Assembly: GCF_029023725.1 (NCBI RefSeq)
Contig: NZ_CP119075.1
Coordinates: 4,459,501-4,523,500 of the forward strand
DNA: 64,000 nucleotides
Direction: 5' to 3'
DNA from: Synoicihabitans lomoniglobus
GTDB lineage: Bacteria; Verrucomicrobiota; Verrucomicrobiia; Opitutales; Opitutaceae
The position numbers and the translations under genes are program-made. The number at the start of each line of letters is the position of its first letter. Position 1 is the first letter of the stretch. Below the pieces are notes generated by a model. It had not been told where the DNA came from, searched no databases, and was given only the letters and a program-made list of their open reading frames with translations. Shown in pieces: positions 33,554-42,037 of the stretch.

Positions 33554-36553
33554 TCACGCCAGCAGGCGTTCCAATGCCGCGAGCAATTCCGGCTCCTTGA
33601 AGGGCTTGTGCAATAACTCGGTGACCCCCAGCTCGCCGAAGGCCTTGACCTCCGCTTCTTCGAGGCGACCACTGGCCACGATCACCCTGGCATCGGACGC
33701 CATCCGTTTGAGCGCCCGGGTAAAGGCCAGACCATTCATCTCGGGCATGTCCACGTCGGTAATCACCGCCGCCAGTTCCGCGCCGCGCTCGCCCGCGACG
33801 ATCATGGCCTCGGCTCCGTCCATGGCGGTGAGCACCCGGTAGTTTTGCGACTCCAACGTCACGCGGGTGAGCATGCGCTGGGTGGGATCATCCTCCACCA
33901 CAAGAATGAGTCGATCGCGTCCGTCATGCGAAAACGGCGCGGCCGTTGCCTGTTTTTGCGCTTCGACGATGTCTCCAGCCGGCAAATACACTTCAAATGT
34001 CGTGCCCGTGCCGACCGTGGAAGTGACGCGCATGAAACCCTCGTGGCTCTTGACGATCCCGACCACGGTGGAAAGTCCCAGCCCCGTGCCTTTGTCGATG
34101 TCTTTGGTGGTGAAGAACGGCTCGAAAATACGGTCCACCACCTCCGGGGGCATGCCCGTGCCCGTGTCGCTCACCAACAGACACACAAATTTTCCGGGCT
34201 GGATCCCTTCTTCGTTTTCGGGCGGCTCACTGATATCGACGACCCGCGCACTCAGACCCAACACGCCGCCATCGGCCATCGCGTCGCGCGCGTTCACACA
34301 GAGGTTGAGCAGGATTTGGTGCAACTGCGTGGGGTCGCCCACGATGGGAGGGAGTTCCGCCTCCACCGTGGCCCTGACCTTGATCGCACGCGGGAAGGTG
34401 CTGCGGACGATCTTGGTCAAATCGTCCACCATCGAGGGAACTGCAATGGGGAGACGCTCCCCCGCCACCCCGCGGGCGAACATGAGCAACTGGCGAATCA
34501 TCGCCGCACCGTGCCGGGCGCTGGACTCCATCGCATCGATGATCGTGCTCACCTGCTCGCTCGGCGGGGCCGAGCGCCGCAATAAGTTCACGCCCATGAG
34601 CACGGGCGCGAGCGCGTTGTTGAGGTCGTGGGAGATGCCGCCGGCGAGGTTGCCAATGTTTTCCAGCCGCTGCTTGCGCAGGTTCGCACTCTCGATTTTT
34701 TTGCGCAGGGTGATGTCGCGCACAATGTGCGTAAAATAACGTCCTTGCGGCCCCGTCCAGGTCGCGACCGACAGCTCGATCGGAAACTCCGAACCATCGG
34801 CCCGTTCACCATGCAGCTCCACGGTGGGATTGGCCGACGCGGACGTGTCCGTGGCCACCCCGATCGCTTTCGTCTCACGATGTCGCGGTGCCAGGATGAG
34901 GGTCAGATTCTGACCGATCGCGTCCGACGCCGATCGTCCGAACATCTCCTCCGCCCCGTGATTCCACGAGATGATGACGTCCTGATCGTTCGCGGAGATA
35001 ATGGCGTCGTGGGCACTGTCGAGGACCGCCCGGAAATGGGTTTCGCTTTCGCGCAGCGCCGCCGTGCGCTCGGCCACCAAACGCTCGAGGTCGCGGTTGA
35101 GCTGGCGGGTCTCTTCCTCCGCCTCGCGGCGCTTGGCGTTCTCGAGGGCGAGCAGAATGGTGGCAGCGATCGCGACCCCGAAGTCCTCCTCCTCGCCGGT
35201 CCATTCCCGTTCCATCGCATCCATTTCAAAGACCAGCACCCCGAACAAGGCCGCGCCCAAACGCAGCGGCACCATCAATCGCGCCCGACTCTCCGAAAAA
35301 TTCCGCAACTCCCGCGTGAGCTCCTCGCTATCGCGCCCCGCCAATGTCAGCACTTTTTCGTTCACGATGGCAGTGAAGAGAAGGGGGAAATCGCGGCGGG
35401 AGAGGGTCCGGCGTTGACCGGCTTTCTCCCCGGCGGGACCGCACTCGTCCTCACATTCCAAATACTGCCGGGAGGCGTCGAACCGCCAGACCGACGCCCG
35501 GTCAACCTGCAGGGCATCGACCACGACCCGATTGGCCAAGGCATACACCGCACGCTCGCTCGCATCGGCGTCGTCGCGCAGTTCGAGCACGGCCGACTTG
35601 AAGCGCAAAGACTTCTCACGGGCTTCCCGCCCCAGGGCTTCGATCTGTTTGCGATCGGTGAGATCGCGCACGCAGCCGAAACGGATGGTTTTGCCCCGAA
35701 AGCGAATCGGACCGCTGCTCACCTCCACCTCGAATATTTCGCCCGACTGCTTGATTCCGCGCACCTCGTAGTTGGCCACTGTCTCGCTGAGCGCATGCTG
35801 TTTCACCACCGCCAGCGACTCCGGGGCAACCAGCATCGCCAACGGTTGCCCAATCATGGCCGCGCGAGTGTAGCCGAACATTTCGATGCAGGCGGGATTC
35901 ACATCGAGGATGCGTCCGTGGTCGTGCATGATCACGGCTTCGCGCGTCGCGTTGGTGAAAAACTGCAGACGTTCCGCATCCTCTGCGCCGGTGGTTCGGG
36001 CCGCATTGTGCTCGGCGATTTCCCCTTCCTCCGGCGCCTGGTTTTCATCCGCCCGCGCTTCCCGGGTCGCGCGGCGATTCTCCAAATGCCGCATCACCAT
36101 GCGGCTCAACCGTTCAAGATGGTCCTGAACCGCAGCGTCCGGTTTCCGGGGTTGGTGGTCTAAAATACAGATCGTGCCGATGGCATGTCCCTCGGCGGTG
36201 ACGAGGGGGGCACCGGCATAAAAACGGACCGCCGGTTGGGCCGTCGCCCAGGGGTGATCGGAAAATCGCGGGTCAAGGCGGGTGTCCGGCACCATCAGGA
36301 AGCGACGCGCGGCGATCGTGTGATCACAAAACGTGTTTTCCCGCGGCCACTCCGCCTGGTCCCAGCCGACCCTACTTTTGAACCATTGCCGATGTGCGTC
36401 GACGAACGACACCAGCGCGATGGGCGCGTCACCCAGGCGGCACGCCAAGGAGGCGAAATCATCAAACGCTTCTTCCGCCGGAGAATCGAGCACCTCATAG
36501 CGCCGTAACGCCGCGAGGCGGGCCGACTCGGATTGTGAAGGGGTCAAAGACAT
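33554..36553 (-). CDS. Soluble hybrid histidine kinase (GAF-PAS-GAF-PAS-HK-REC)
   Basis: A 999-residue cytoplasmic kinase with no membrane segment. An N-terminal GAF (about 8-160, starting LAALRRYEVLDSPAEEAFDD) is of the type seen in stress or light sensors. A PAS domain (about 190-310), second GAF (about 320-480), coiled coil and PAS (about 520-640) follow. The kinase core has GGISHDLNNALAPVL (phospho-His), NLCVNARDAM (N box), SDTGTGMPPE (G1) and KGTGLGLSTVVG (G2). The C-terminal receiver (about 880-999) has VEDDPTQ, ITDVDMPEMNG and HKPFKEP. It is convergent with the HNOBA kinase (22 bp between stops) and lies downstream of the membrane kinase gene on the same strand. Its signal is unknown. 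Confidence 0.9.
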   Translation of the reverse strand: MSLTPSQSESARLAALRRYEVLDSPAEEAFDDFASLACRLGDAPIALVSFVDAHRQWFKSRVGWDQAEWPRENTFCDHTIAARRFLMVPDTRLDPRFSDHPWATAQPAVRFYAGAPLVTAEGHAIGTICILDHQPRKPDAAVQDHLERLSRMVMRHLENRRATREARADENQAPEEGEIAEHNAARTTGAEDAERLQFFTNATREAVIMHDHGRILDVNPACIEMFGYTRAAMIGQPLAMLVAPESLAVVKQHALSETVANYEVRGIKQSGEIFEVEVSSGPIRFRGKTIRFGCVRDLTDRKQIEALGREAREKSLRFKSAVLELRDDADASERAVYALANRVVVDALQVDRASVWRFDASRQYLECEDECGPAGEKAGQRRTLSRRDFPLLFTAIVNEKVLTLAGRDSEELTRELRNFSESRARLMVPLRLGAALFGVLVFEMDAMEREWTGEEEDFGVAIAATILLALENAKRREAEEETRQLNRDLERLVAERTAALRESETHFRAVLDSAHDAIISANDQDVIISWNHGAEEMFGRSASDAIGQNLTLILAPRHRETKAIGVATDTSASANPTVELHGERADGSEFPIELSVATWTGPQGRYFTHIVRDITLRKKIESANLRKQRLENIGNLAGGISHDLNNALAPVLMGVNLLRRSAPPSEQVSTIIDAMESSARHGAAMIRQLLMFARGVAGERLPIAVPSMVDDLTKIVRSTFPRAIKVRATVEAELPPIVGDPTQLHQILLNLCVNARDAMADGGVLGLSARVVDISEPPENEEGIQPGKFVCLLVSDTGTGMPPEVVDRIFEPFFTTKDIDKGTGLGLSTVVGIVKSHEGFMRVTSTVGTGTTFEVYLPAGDIVEAQKQATAAPFSHDGRDRLILVVEDDPTQRMLTRVTLESQNYRVLTAMDGAEAMIVAGERGAELAAVITDVDMPEMNGLAFTRALKRMASDARVIVASGRLEEAEVKAFGELGVTELLHKPFKEPELLAALERLLA

Positions 36554-36659
36554 GGGAAACGCACGGGGGCGGGGCTTGCGGCCATCCGGGGGAAATCGAT
36601 TCCGAACCGATCTCGGCTCGACCTCAACAGCCTGACGACGCCGTCACCGATCCACGACA

Positions 36660-39600
36660 TTAAAAGTGAGCATGGCCCCGCGGGTTCCGCCGGGTCAGGG
36701 CGCGCTGGATCGCCGCCACCAAGGCCTGCGCATCATAGGGTTTGGGCACGGCTTCATCGAAGCCGAATTGCTCGTGATCAGACATGACAGGGTCGTCCGC
36801 GTATCCACTGGCGACCACACTGCGAACGTCGGGATCGATGAGCTTCAATTGTTCCAGGGTGCGCAGCCCGCCCCAACCACCGGGCACGGTGAGATCGAGG
36901 ATCACTAGGTCAAAGGGACGCCCCGCGGCGGCCGCCGCTTCATAGCCCTGCACCGCAGTCTCTCCTTCGGCGACCATCTCCACTTCGTAGTTCCAATGCC
37001 GCAGGACGCGACCGGCGATGGACCGAACCGCCGGTTCGTCATCCATCAACAGCACCCGCGCCATGGGTCCGTCGGAGCCCTCGGAGGTCGGCTCGGGTGG
37101 CGAAGCCGGCGCGGCCTGGGTTGATTTATCGGACGCCTGGTTGAGCGCCGTGTCATCGCGTTCCGAGACCGGCAACCACATGGTGCAATACGTGCCGGAA
37201 GTGACCCCCGACTCAATCTCCAAGGTGCCGCCATGACGGCGGACGATCGAGTGCGCCATCGCCATCGCCATGCGATCATCGCCATGCAAGGCACCCGCGT
37301 AGGGATCGAAGACCGATCGGATTTGTTCCGCCGACCACGGCGCGCCGCGGTCGTGCAGTCGCGTGACCAGATAATCACCGGACGGCAGCTCCGACGCATG
37401 GTCCGCCGCAAGCTTACGCTGCTCCAAGGTCACGTTGATGGTGCCGCCGTCGGGCATCGCTTCGCGGGCCCGCATGACGAGATTTTGCAGCGCCCGACTG
37501 ATTTGCTCGCGGTCCATCATAATGGAACGCAGGCCGATCAACGGTTCAAACCGGGCGATGCAATTGGAACCGTGCAGGGCCACATCGAGCGCTTCGCCGA
37601 TGACTTCGCTCAAATCATGGGGCGCACTGTGCGGGGCGCCTCCTTCGGCGAAGGTCGCCAACTGTTTGGTGAGCTGCCGCACTCGACGCGCGCCCGCTTC
37701 GGCGTCGCGCAGACAGGCTCCCGTTTCATCATCGAGTTCCGGATCGAGCAGAGCCAGCGAGAGGTTACCGGTGACGCCAGTCATCGCATTGTTGAAATCA
37801 TGGGCGATACCGCCCGTGAGCTTGCTCAACGCCTCCAGGCGTTGGCCGCGCTCCAAGTCGGCCTCGAGTATACGCTGCCGCTCCATCTGCTCCATCAGTT
37901 GTTTCGTCTGGGTTTTCACCCGGGAACGCAGCGAAGCCACCCAAGCCAGCACGAGCAGCGCACACGCGCCCAGGATGGTCGCCAGGCCCAGGGCGCGGCC
38001 CGCCGTCCACCACCGCGGCGACTCCAACACCACGAGGTCGTCAAGACTGCGCAGCTGAATCATCACGGCGCGTGGACGCCCGAAGTCGTCGAACTGCACC
38101 AGATACAGACCGGTGACACTCAGCTTGGCGTCGATCAAGCTGTCGAAAAACGCCGGATCATCCACCGATCGCAGGGTGGCTCCAAAAATCGTGTCCCCGG
38201 TTTGCATGATCAGGCGGGATTGCCCGTCTTCATGCCAGACGTCGTGCAACCGTCCCTCTACTCGCACCAGACGCAGGTCGAGGGCCGGATCCGTCGGCTT
38301 GGCAATGTCGATGACACAGGCGTGGACCGGATCGCCGGTGCCCACCTGGCGAAACGCCGCTTCGCGCAGCACCACGTGGGCACCTTCCAATCCGAGGATA
38401 CCCACCGCCTCGATCTCCGCGCCCGGCGACGGCACCGACGTATTGCGGCTCAACACCCGCAACCCGATGCCACCCTGCTCCAGCGCGAGGTAATCCCCCG
38501 GTAGCTGGTGCGTGAGGCGCGCACGGATGCGCACTCGCACCATATCGCTGACCGCCTGCAACCGCGCCAGCTCACTCACGTCACGCAAAGGCAGATCATA
38601 CACATTGGCCGGCGCGTCTTCCTCGATGGTGATGTCATGCAGAAACGGCACGCGCAACAGCACGCCGACCCGACCGTGGGCGAGTTCCACATTGGTCTCA
38701 CACACGCCTTGCACGCGGATCAATGAACCCGGCGTCGCCACGAAATTAACCGGCGATTGCAAATGGGCGGTGAATTCACCCTCCGGCGAGGTGACGCGAA
38801 TCCAACGCCAATCGCCGTCGGAAATGACTTCCCGCACGAAACCGCGCAGCGCCACCCACTGGCCGTTCTCGTCGCCGGAAGCCGCGCGATCATAGCTAAT
38901 GACCCGGGACTGCGGATGCGCCTGAGACCCGCGGTCCTCGACTCCCGTGAGTCGCACCGCCGGCCCTTGGGCGGTCGCGATCGTCACCCCTCGCACCAGC
39001 AGCGCCTTTTGCAAGGGAGGAGCCGGGTAGGCGTCGGCATCAAACTCGACGCGCACCCCGCCGCCCAGATCCTGCAGAAAAAAGAAATCCGCCTCGGGCA
39101 ACGACCACGTCACCAACCCTGCGAGCTCCACGGGCTGTCCGGCGGCTACTTCCGCCGGAGACAGTTCCCGCAATCCGTCGACGCGTTTGATGACCTTGTC
39201 CCCCGTCGAACCCGCCGATGCGACGGGCCCGAGCGCGCGCCGATACAAAGCCTGCCCGACAATGCGCTGCGCCCCGTCGGCCGCCACCACTCCGTGCACA
39301 TCGACGGCGGTGCCGATCGGGAGACGCTCACGTTGCAGGGAGCGCACTAATACTTCCCCCGTCTCGTCCCGCACCACGATCGATTCGCCACTGATACTGG
39401 CGCGCACGTTCCCGGATATCACAACGGATTCGCCGCGCGACAAATCCCGGAGACGACCAATGGCCGTGGGTTCCCCGGCAAACCGGGCGTCGGTCTCGAT
39501 GTCGTTGAGCACGACCACGAGATCCTCGCGACCCGTCCACAGTTCGAACGTGAACGCGTTGCCGGTCGGGTCGACCCGAGCCGAATAAAGCCCCGTCAGA

Positions 39601-40169
39601 CGAACGAAACGACCGCGCCAGTCCGGCAAATGCGCCGGGTCCGTGGGCGGCACCCAACAGATCACGGGATGGCCTTCCACAATGAGGTTCAACCGCAGAT
39701 GCTCGTCGTCGATCAACTGCAGGTCATCGACGTAGGCTTCCGTCTCAACCACCCGTTGATCGAAGCGCTGCAGATCGTCGAAACGTCCTTGCGTCGACCA
39801 TGCCGCCACCGGCTCGGCGCGATCGAGCCGTTCCACCGTCACCTGATCACCCCGCAATCCTTGCCCCGGCACGAACGTGCCGGTCAGGCGAACGGATTCA
39901 CCACCTTTAAGATCGAGATAAGGCGCGACCACCCGCACATAGCGAACACGGTCATGTCCCTGATCGATCCACAGGTTTCCCCATTGCGGATCGTGGTAGA
40001 CCACCCGCCCCTCGACATCAAGCGGGTGCGGGAGCTCGCGCTCGCCGACCGGCATCGTCCACACCGCGTTTAAATCCTCGACCACGAGCAACGGCTCCGC
40101 CGCGAGTGGCGCGAACGACGCAAGTGGAGCCAATACCATGCAGGCGTGCAGGAAAACCTGCCGCGACAT
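36660..40169 (-). CDS. Membrane hybrid sensor kinase with degenerate ATP-binding site
   Basis: A protein of 1169 residues from ATG 40169 (MSRQVFLHACMVLAPLASFAPLAAEP, a signal peptide). The frame stays open upstream only because it is antisense to the divergent response-regulator gene. Residues about 26-720 are extracytoplasmic beta-rich repeats resembling consecutive OB-like modules (VRLTGTFV, VRLTGLYS, VTGLYLVQF). A transmembrane helix lies near 725-747, then a coiled coil, HisKA with GGIAHDFNNAMTG, an ATPase-like domain and a receiver (LLMDDEPAV, ILDLTVPGG, PKPYD). The ATPase lacks standard residues: the N box reads NLVMRAREAM (Arg for the Mg-binding Asn), G1 reads HDRGAPW and the glycine-rich G2 is absent. 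It may be a pseudokinase or act only as phosphatase/relay. It is divergent from the LuxR-type regulator, its likely partner. Confidence 0.85.
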   Translation of the reverse strand: MSRQVFLHACMVLAPLASFAPLAAEPLLVVEDLNAVWTMPVGERELPHPLDVEGRVVYHDPQWGNLWIDQGHDRVRYVRVVAPYLDLKGGESVRLTGTFVPGQGLRGDQVTVERLDRAEPVAAWSTQGRFDDLQRFDQRVVETEAYVDDLQLIDDEHLRLNLIVEGHPVICWVPPTDPAHLPDWRGRFVRLTGLYSARVDPTGNAFTFELWTGREDLVVVLNDIETDARFAGEPTAIGRLRDLSRGESVVISGNVRASISGESIVVRDETGEVLVRSLQRERLPIGTAVDVHGVVAADGAQRIVGQALYRRALGPVASAGSTGDKVIKRVDGLRELSPAEVAAGQPVELAGLVTWSLPEADFFFLQDLGGGVRVEFDADAYPAPPLQKALLVRGVTIATAQGPAVRLTGVEDRGSQAHPQSRVISYDRAASGDENGQWVALRGFVREVISDGDWRWIRVTSPEGEFTAHLQSPVNFVATPGSLIRVQGVCETNVELAHGRVGVLLRVPFLHDITIEEDAPANVYDLPLRDVSELARLQAVSDMVRVRIRARLTHQLPGDYLALEQGGIGLRVLSRNTSVPSPGAEIEAVGILGLEGAHVVLREAAFRQVGTGDPVHACVIDIAKPTDPALDLRLVRVEGRLHDVWHEDGQSRLIMQTGDTIFGATLRSVDDPAFFDSLIDAKLSVTGLYLVQFDDFGRPRAVMIQLRSLDDLVVLESPRWWTAGRALGLATILGACALLVLAWVASLRSRVKTQTKQLMEQMERQRILEADLERGQRLEALSKLTGGIAHDFNNAMTGVTGNLSLALLDPELDDETGACLRDAEAGARRVRQLTKQLATFAEGGAPHSAPHDLSEVIGEALDVALHGSNCIARFEPLIGLRSIMMDREQISRALQNLVMRAREAMPDGGTINVTLEQRKLAADHASELPSGDYLVTRLHDRGAPWSAEQIRSVFDPYAGALHGDDRMAMAMAHSIVRRHGGTLEIESGVTSGTYCTMWLPVSERDDTALNQASDKSTQAAPASPPEPTSEGSDGPMARVLLMDDEPAVRSIAGRVLRHWNYEVEMVAEGETAVQGYEAAAAAGRPFDLVILDLTVPGGWGGLRTLEQLKLIDPDVRSVVASGYADDPVMSDHEQFGFDEAVPKPYDAQALVAAIQRALTRRNPRGHAHF

Positions 40170-40256
40170 TGCGCACCACCGTCGCAACCCGCGACGTCGC
40201 AGGGCTTGCCCCCCGGGGGCAGCTCGGTAGGTTGCACCGCAATCGCCCCCGCCCGT

Positions 40257-40913
40257 ATGGCTAAAACCGACCGCAAAACTACCCTTTATATCGCCGAGGA
40301 CCACGTCGCCATTCGCGATCTGCTCGCGCGTCACCTTGAGCTCACCGGCAGCTTCGATGTCGTCGGCATGGCCGCCGATGGCGAGCCCATCGTCGACGAT
40401 TGCACCCGACTCAAGCCGGACGTGCTGCTCCTCGACTTGTCCCTGCCCAAGCGCACGGGACTCGAGGTTTTGCGCGACCTGCGCACTAGCAATTTGCCCA
40501 CCAAGGTCATGGTCTTCAGCAGCCACAACGACTCCGCCATCGTGCGCGAGGTGGTGGAGGCGGGCGCGCTCGGCATGGTCGAGAAAACGGCTCCGTTTGA
40601 TGAGTTGGAAACCGGACTGATCGCCGTAGCGGCGGGTCGGGCCCACTTTGGCGCCGCCGTGATCCAAGCCCTGCAGCAGGGGTTGCAAAAACACGCCGAG
40701 GTCAAGGGCGCCTCCGCCCTCACCCAACGTGAGCGCGAGGTCCTGGGCCATGTCGCGGCGGGACGGTTTAACAAGGAGATCGCCGACCTGCTGGGCGTGA
40801 GCGTCAAGACGGTGGAAAACCACCGGCACAATCTCATGTCCAAGCTCGACGCCGGCAACGCGGCCGACCTCACCCGGATCGCTTTTAAATTGGGTCTGGT
40901 AGTGCATGATTAG
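40257..40913 (+). CDS. LuxR/NarL-family response regulator
   Basis: A 218-residue regulator started at ATG 40257 (MAKTDRKTTLYIAEDH). The receiver domain (about 8-125) has acidic residues ED, phospho-acceptor Asp in LLLDLSLPKRTG, Ser in MVFSSHND and Lys in VEKTAPF. The LuxR-type HTH (about 150-215) reads LTQREREVLGHVAAGRFNKEIADLLGVS followed by KTVENHRHNLMSKL. It is divergent from the membrane sensor kinase (87 bp between starts), with which it probably forms a pair, and convergent with the REC-kinase gene (4-bp overlap of stops). It is the only DNA-binding response regulator in the signalling block. That makes it the best candidate to bind the 18-bp dyads near the DUF11 genes, which is inference. 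Confidence 0.9.
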   Translation: MAKTDRKTTLYIAEDHVAIRDLLARHLELTGSFDVVGMAADGEPIVDDCTRLKPDVLLLDLSLPKRTGLEVLRDLRTSNLPTKVMVFSSHNDSAIVREVVEAGALGMVEKTAPFDELETGLIAVAAGRAHFGAAVIQALQQGLQKHAEVKGASALTQREREVLGHVAAGRFNKEIADLLGVSVKTVENHRHNLMSKLDAGNAADLTRIAFKLGLVVHD

Positions 40914-42034
40914 TCCTCGGCTGCGGGGGAAAGGTTACTGGCGGGCAACCACACCCGCACTTCGAGTCCGCCCGCGGCGGGGCTGACGACGTCCAGTCGC
41001 CCTCCGCAAATTTCCGCGAGACGACGGGCGTTGATCAGTCCGAGACCGAGCCCTTGCTGCTCTTGGGATGGACGATTGAATTGACGAAACGGGGCGATGG
41101 ACGCGATTTGCTCGGCCGTCATGCCGATGCCTCGATCCGACACCCGCAGCTCAAATCCCTGGTCCTGACCCCGCCGGAAATCGACGTGCACCGCCGTGCC
41201 CGGCGAGGAAAAACGACAGGCGTTGTCCACGATTTCCTCGAGCATGGGTTTCCATACGTGAGGCGGCATCGCGACCATGCCATCGCAACTGCCGACCTGC
41301 AGGTCCTGCTCCCGGGAATGGGGCGCGGCGACCGCCACGGCCATCGCGGTCAGCGTGCCCTGCGGCATCAACATCTCGCCGGTGCAAAACTCATCGCGCA
41401 CGCTGGAAGCAGTGCTTTCGAGAAGATCCAATTGCACGTGCTGCACCAGCTTGGTGGCAAATTTTTCCAATCGATCGCCACCGCCCACAATCATGTTCAG
41501 CAGTTCGGGGACATCCGCCGGCACCGGCTCGCCGGGGATCAGTTCGTCGCGCAGCATTTGCGCCACGCCCACGATGGCGTTCAGGGGCGTGCGCATTTCA
41601 TGCGGCAGGGTGCGCAGCATGCGCTGCTGTTCAGCGATCGCCACGGCACTGCGTTCGCGTGATCGCACGAGGCGGGCCTGCACCGCATTGATGAGATCAT
41701 TGAGATCGAAGGGTTTCGGCAGATAGTCGTCGGCGCCCGAATCCATGCCTCCGCGGATATCCTCCTTCGCCACCCGGGCGGTGAGAAAAATGAATGGAAC
41801 GCCGCGGCCATGTTCGGTCTGCCGCAATCGGGCGAGCATTTCGCGCCCGTCCATTTCGGGCATCATGAGATCACTGATGATCACGTCGGGCTGGTGGCGC
41901 TGCGCCATCTCCAGACCTTCGTTGCCGTTGCACCCGTGGATGACGTCGAAGCCTTCCATTTCCAGCGCCATGATGATCTGGCCCCGCAGGATTTCGTTAT
42001 CCTCCACGATGAGGATTTGTTCGTTGTTTTTCAT
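40910..42034 (-). CDS. REC-histidine kinase protein (receiver fused to kinase core)
   Basis: A 374-residue cytoplasmic protein with an N-terminal receiver (about 5-125: IVEDNEILR, VIISDLMMPEMDG, FLTARV, PKPFD) followed directly by HisKA (LPHEMRTPLNAIVGVAQ) and HATPase (EIVDNACRF N box, SDRGIGM G1, QQGLGLGL G2). It lacks an output domain and a membrane segment. Such a REC-HK can be phosphorylated by an upstream kinase and gate its own kinase activity. The ATG is 3 bp after the stop of the four-PAS kinase gene, so the two are co-transcribed. A close paralogue sits at 58257-59357 on the far side of the DUF11 cluster. Both share LPHEMRTPLNA and the FRQF-x-RP-x-x-EQQG segment. All catalytic motifs appear intact. 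Confidence 0.9.
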   Translation of the reverse strand: MKNNEQILIVEDNEILRGQIIMALEMEGFDVIHGCNGNEGLEMAQRHQPDVIISDLMMPEMDGREMLARLRQTEHGRGVPFIFLTARVAKEDIRGGMDSGADDYLPKPFDLNDLINAVQARLVRSRERSAVAIAEQQRMLRTLPHEMRTPLNAIVGVAQMLRDELIPGEPVPADVPELLNMIVGGGDRLEKFATKLVQHVQLDLLESTASSVRDEFCTGEMLMPQGTLTAMAVAVAAPHSREQDLQVGSCDGMVAMPPHVWKPMLEEIVDNACRFSSPGTAVHVDFRRGQDQGFELRVSDRGIGMTAEQIASIAPFRQFNRPSQEQQGLGLGLINARRLAEICGGRLDVVSPAAGGLEVRVWLPASNLSPAAED

Positions 42035-42037
42035 GGT

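Noticed and set aside
31216-33672. An 818-codon leftward open frame
   Set aside because: Antisense shadow of the HNOBA hybrid kinase gene, which has intact catalytic motifs on the plus strand.
40222-40239. Possible fourth copy of the 18-bp dyad between the membrane kinase and the LuxR-type regulator
   Set aside because: Only the outer blocks GGTAG and GCACC match and the spacing differs by one base; kept as a hint in the regulon finding but not annotated as a site.
40170-40907. N-terminal extension of the membrane kinase frame by 246 codons
   Set aside because: This part is antisense to the LuxR-type regulator gene; a signal peptide starts exactly at ATG 40169.
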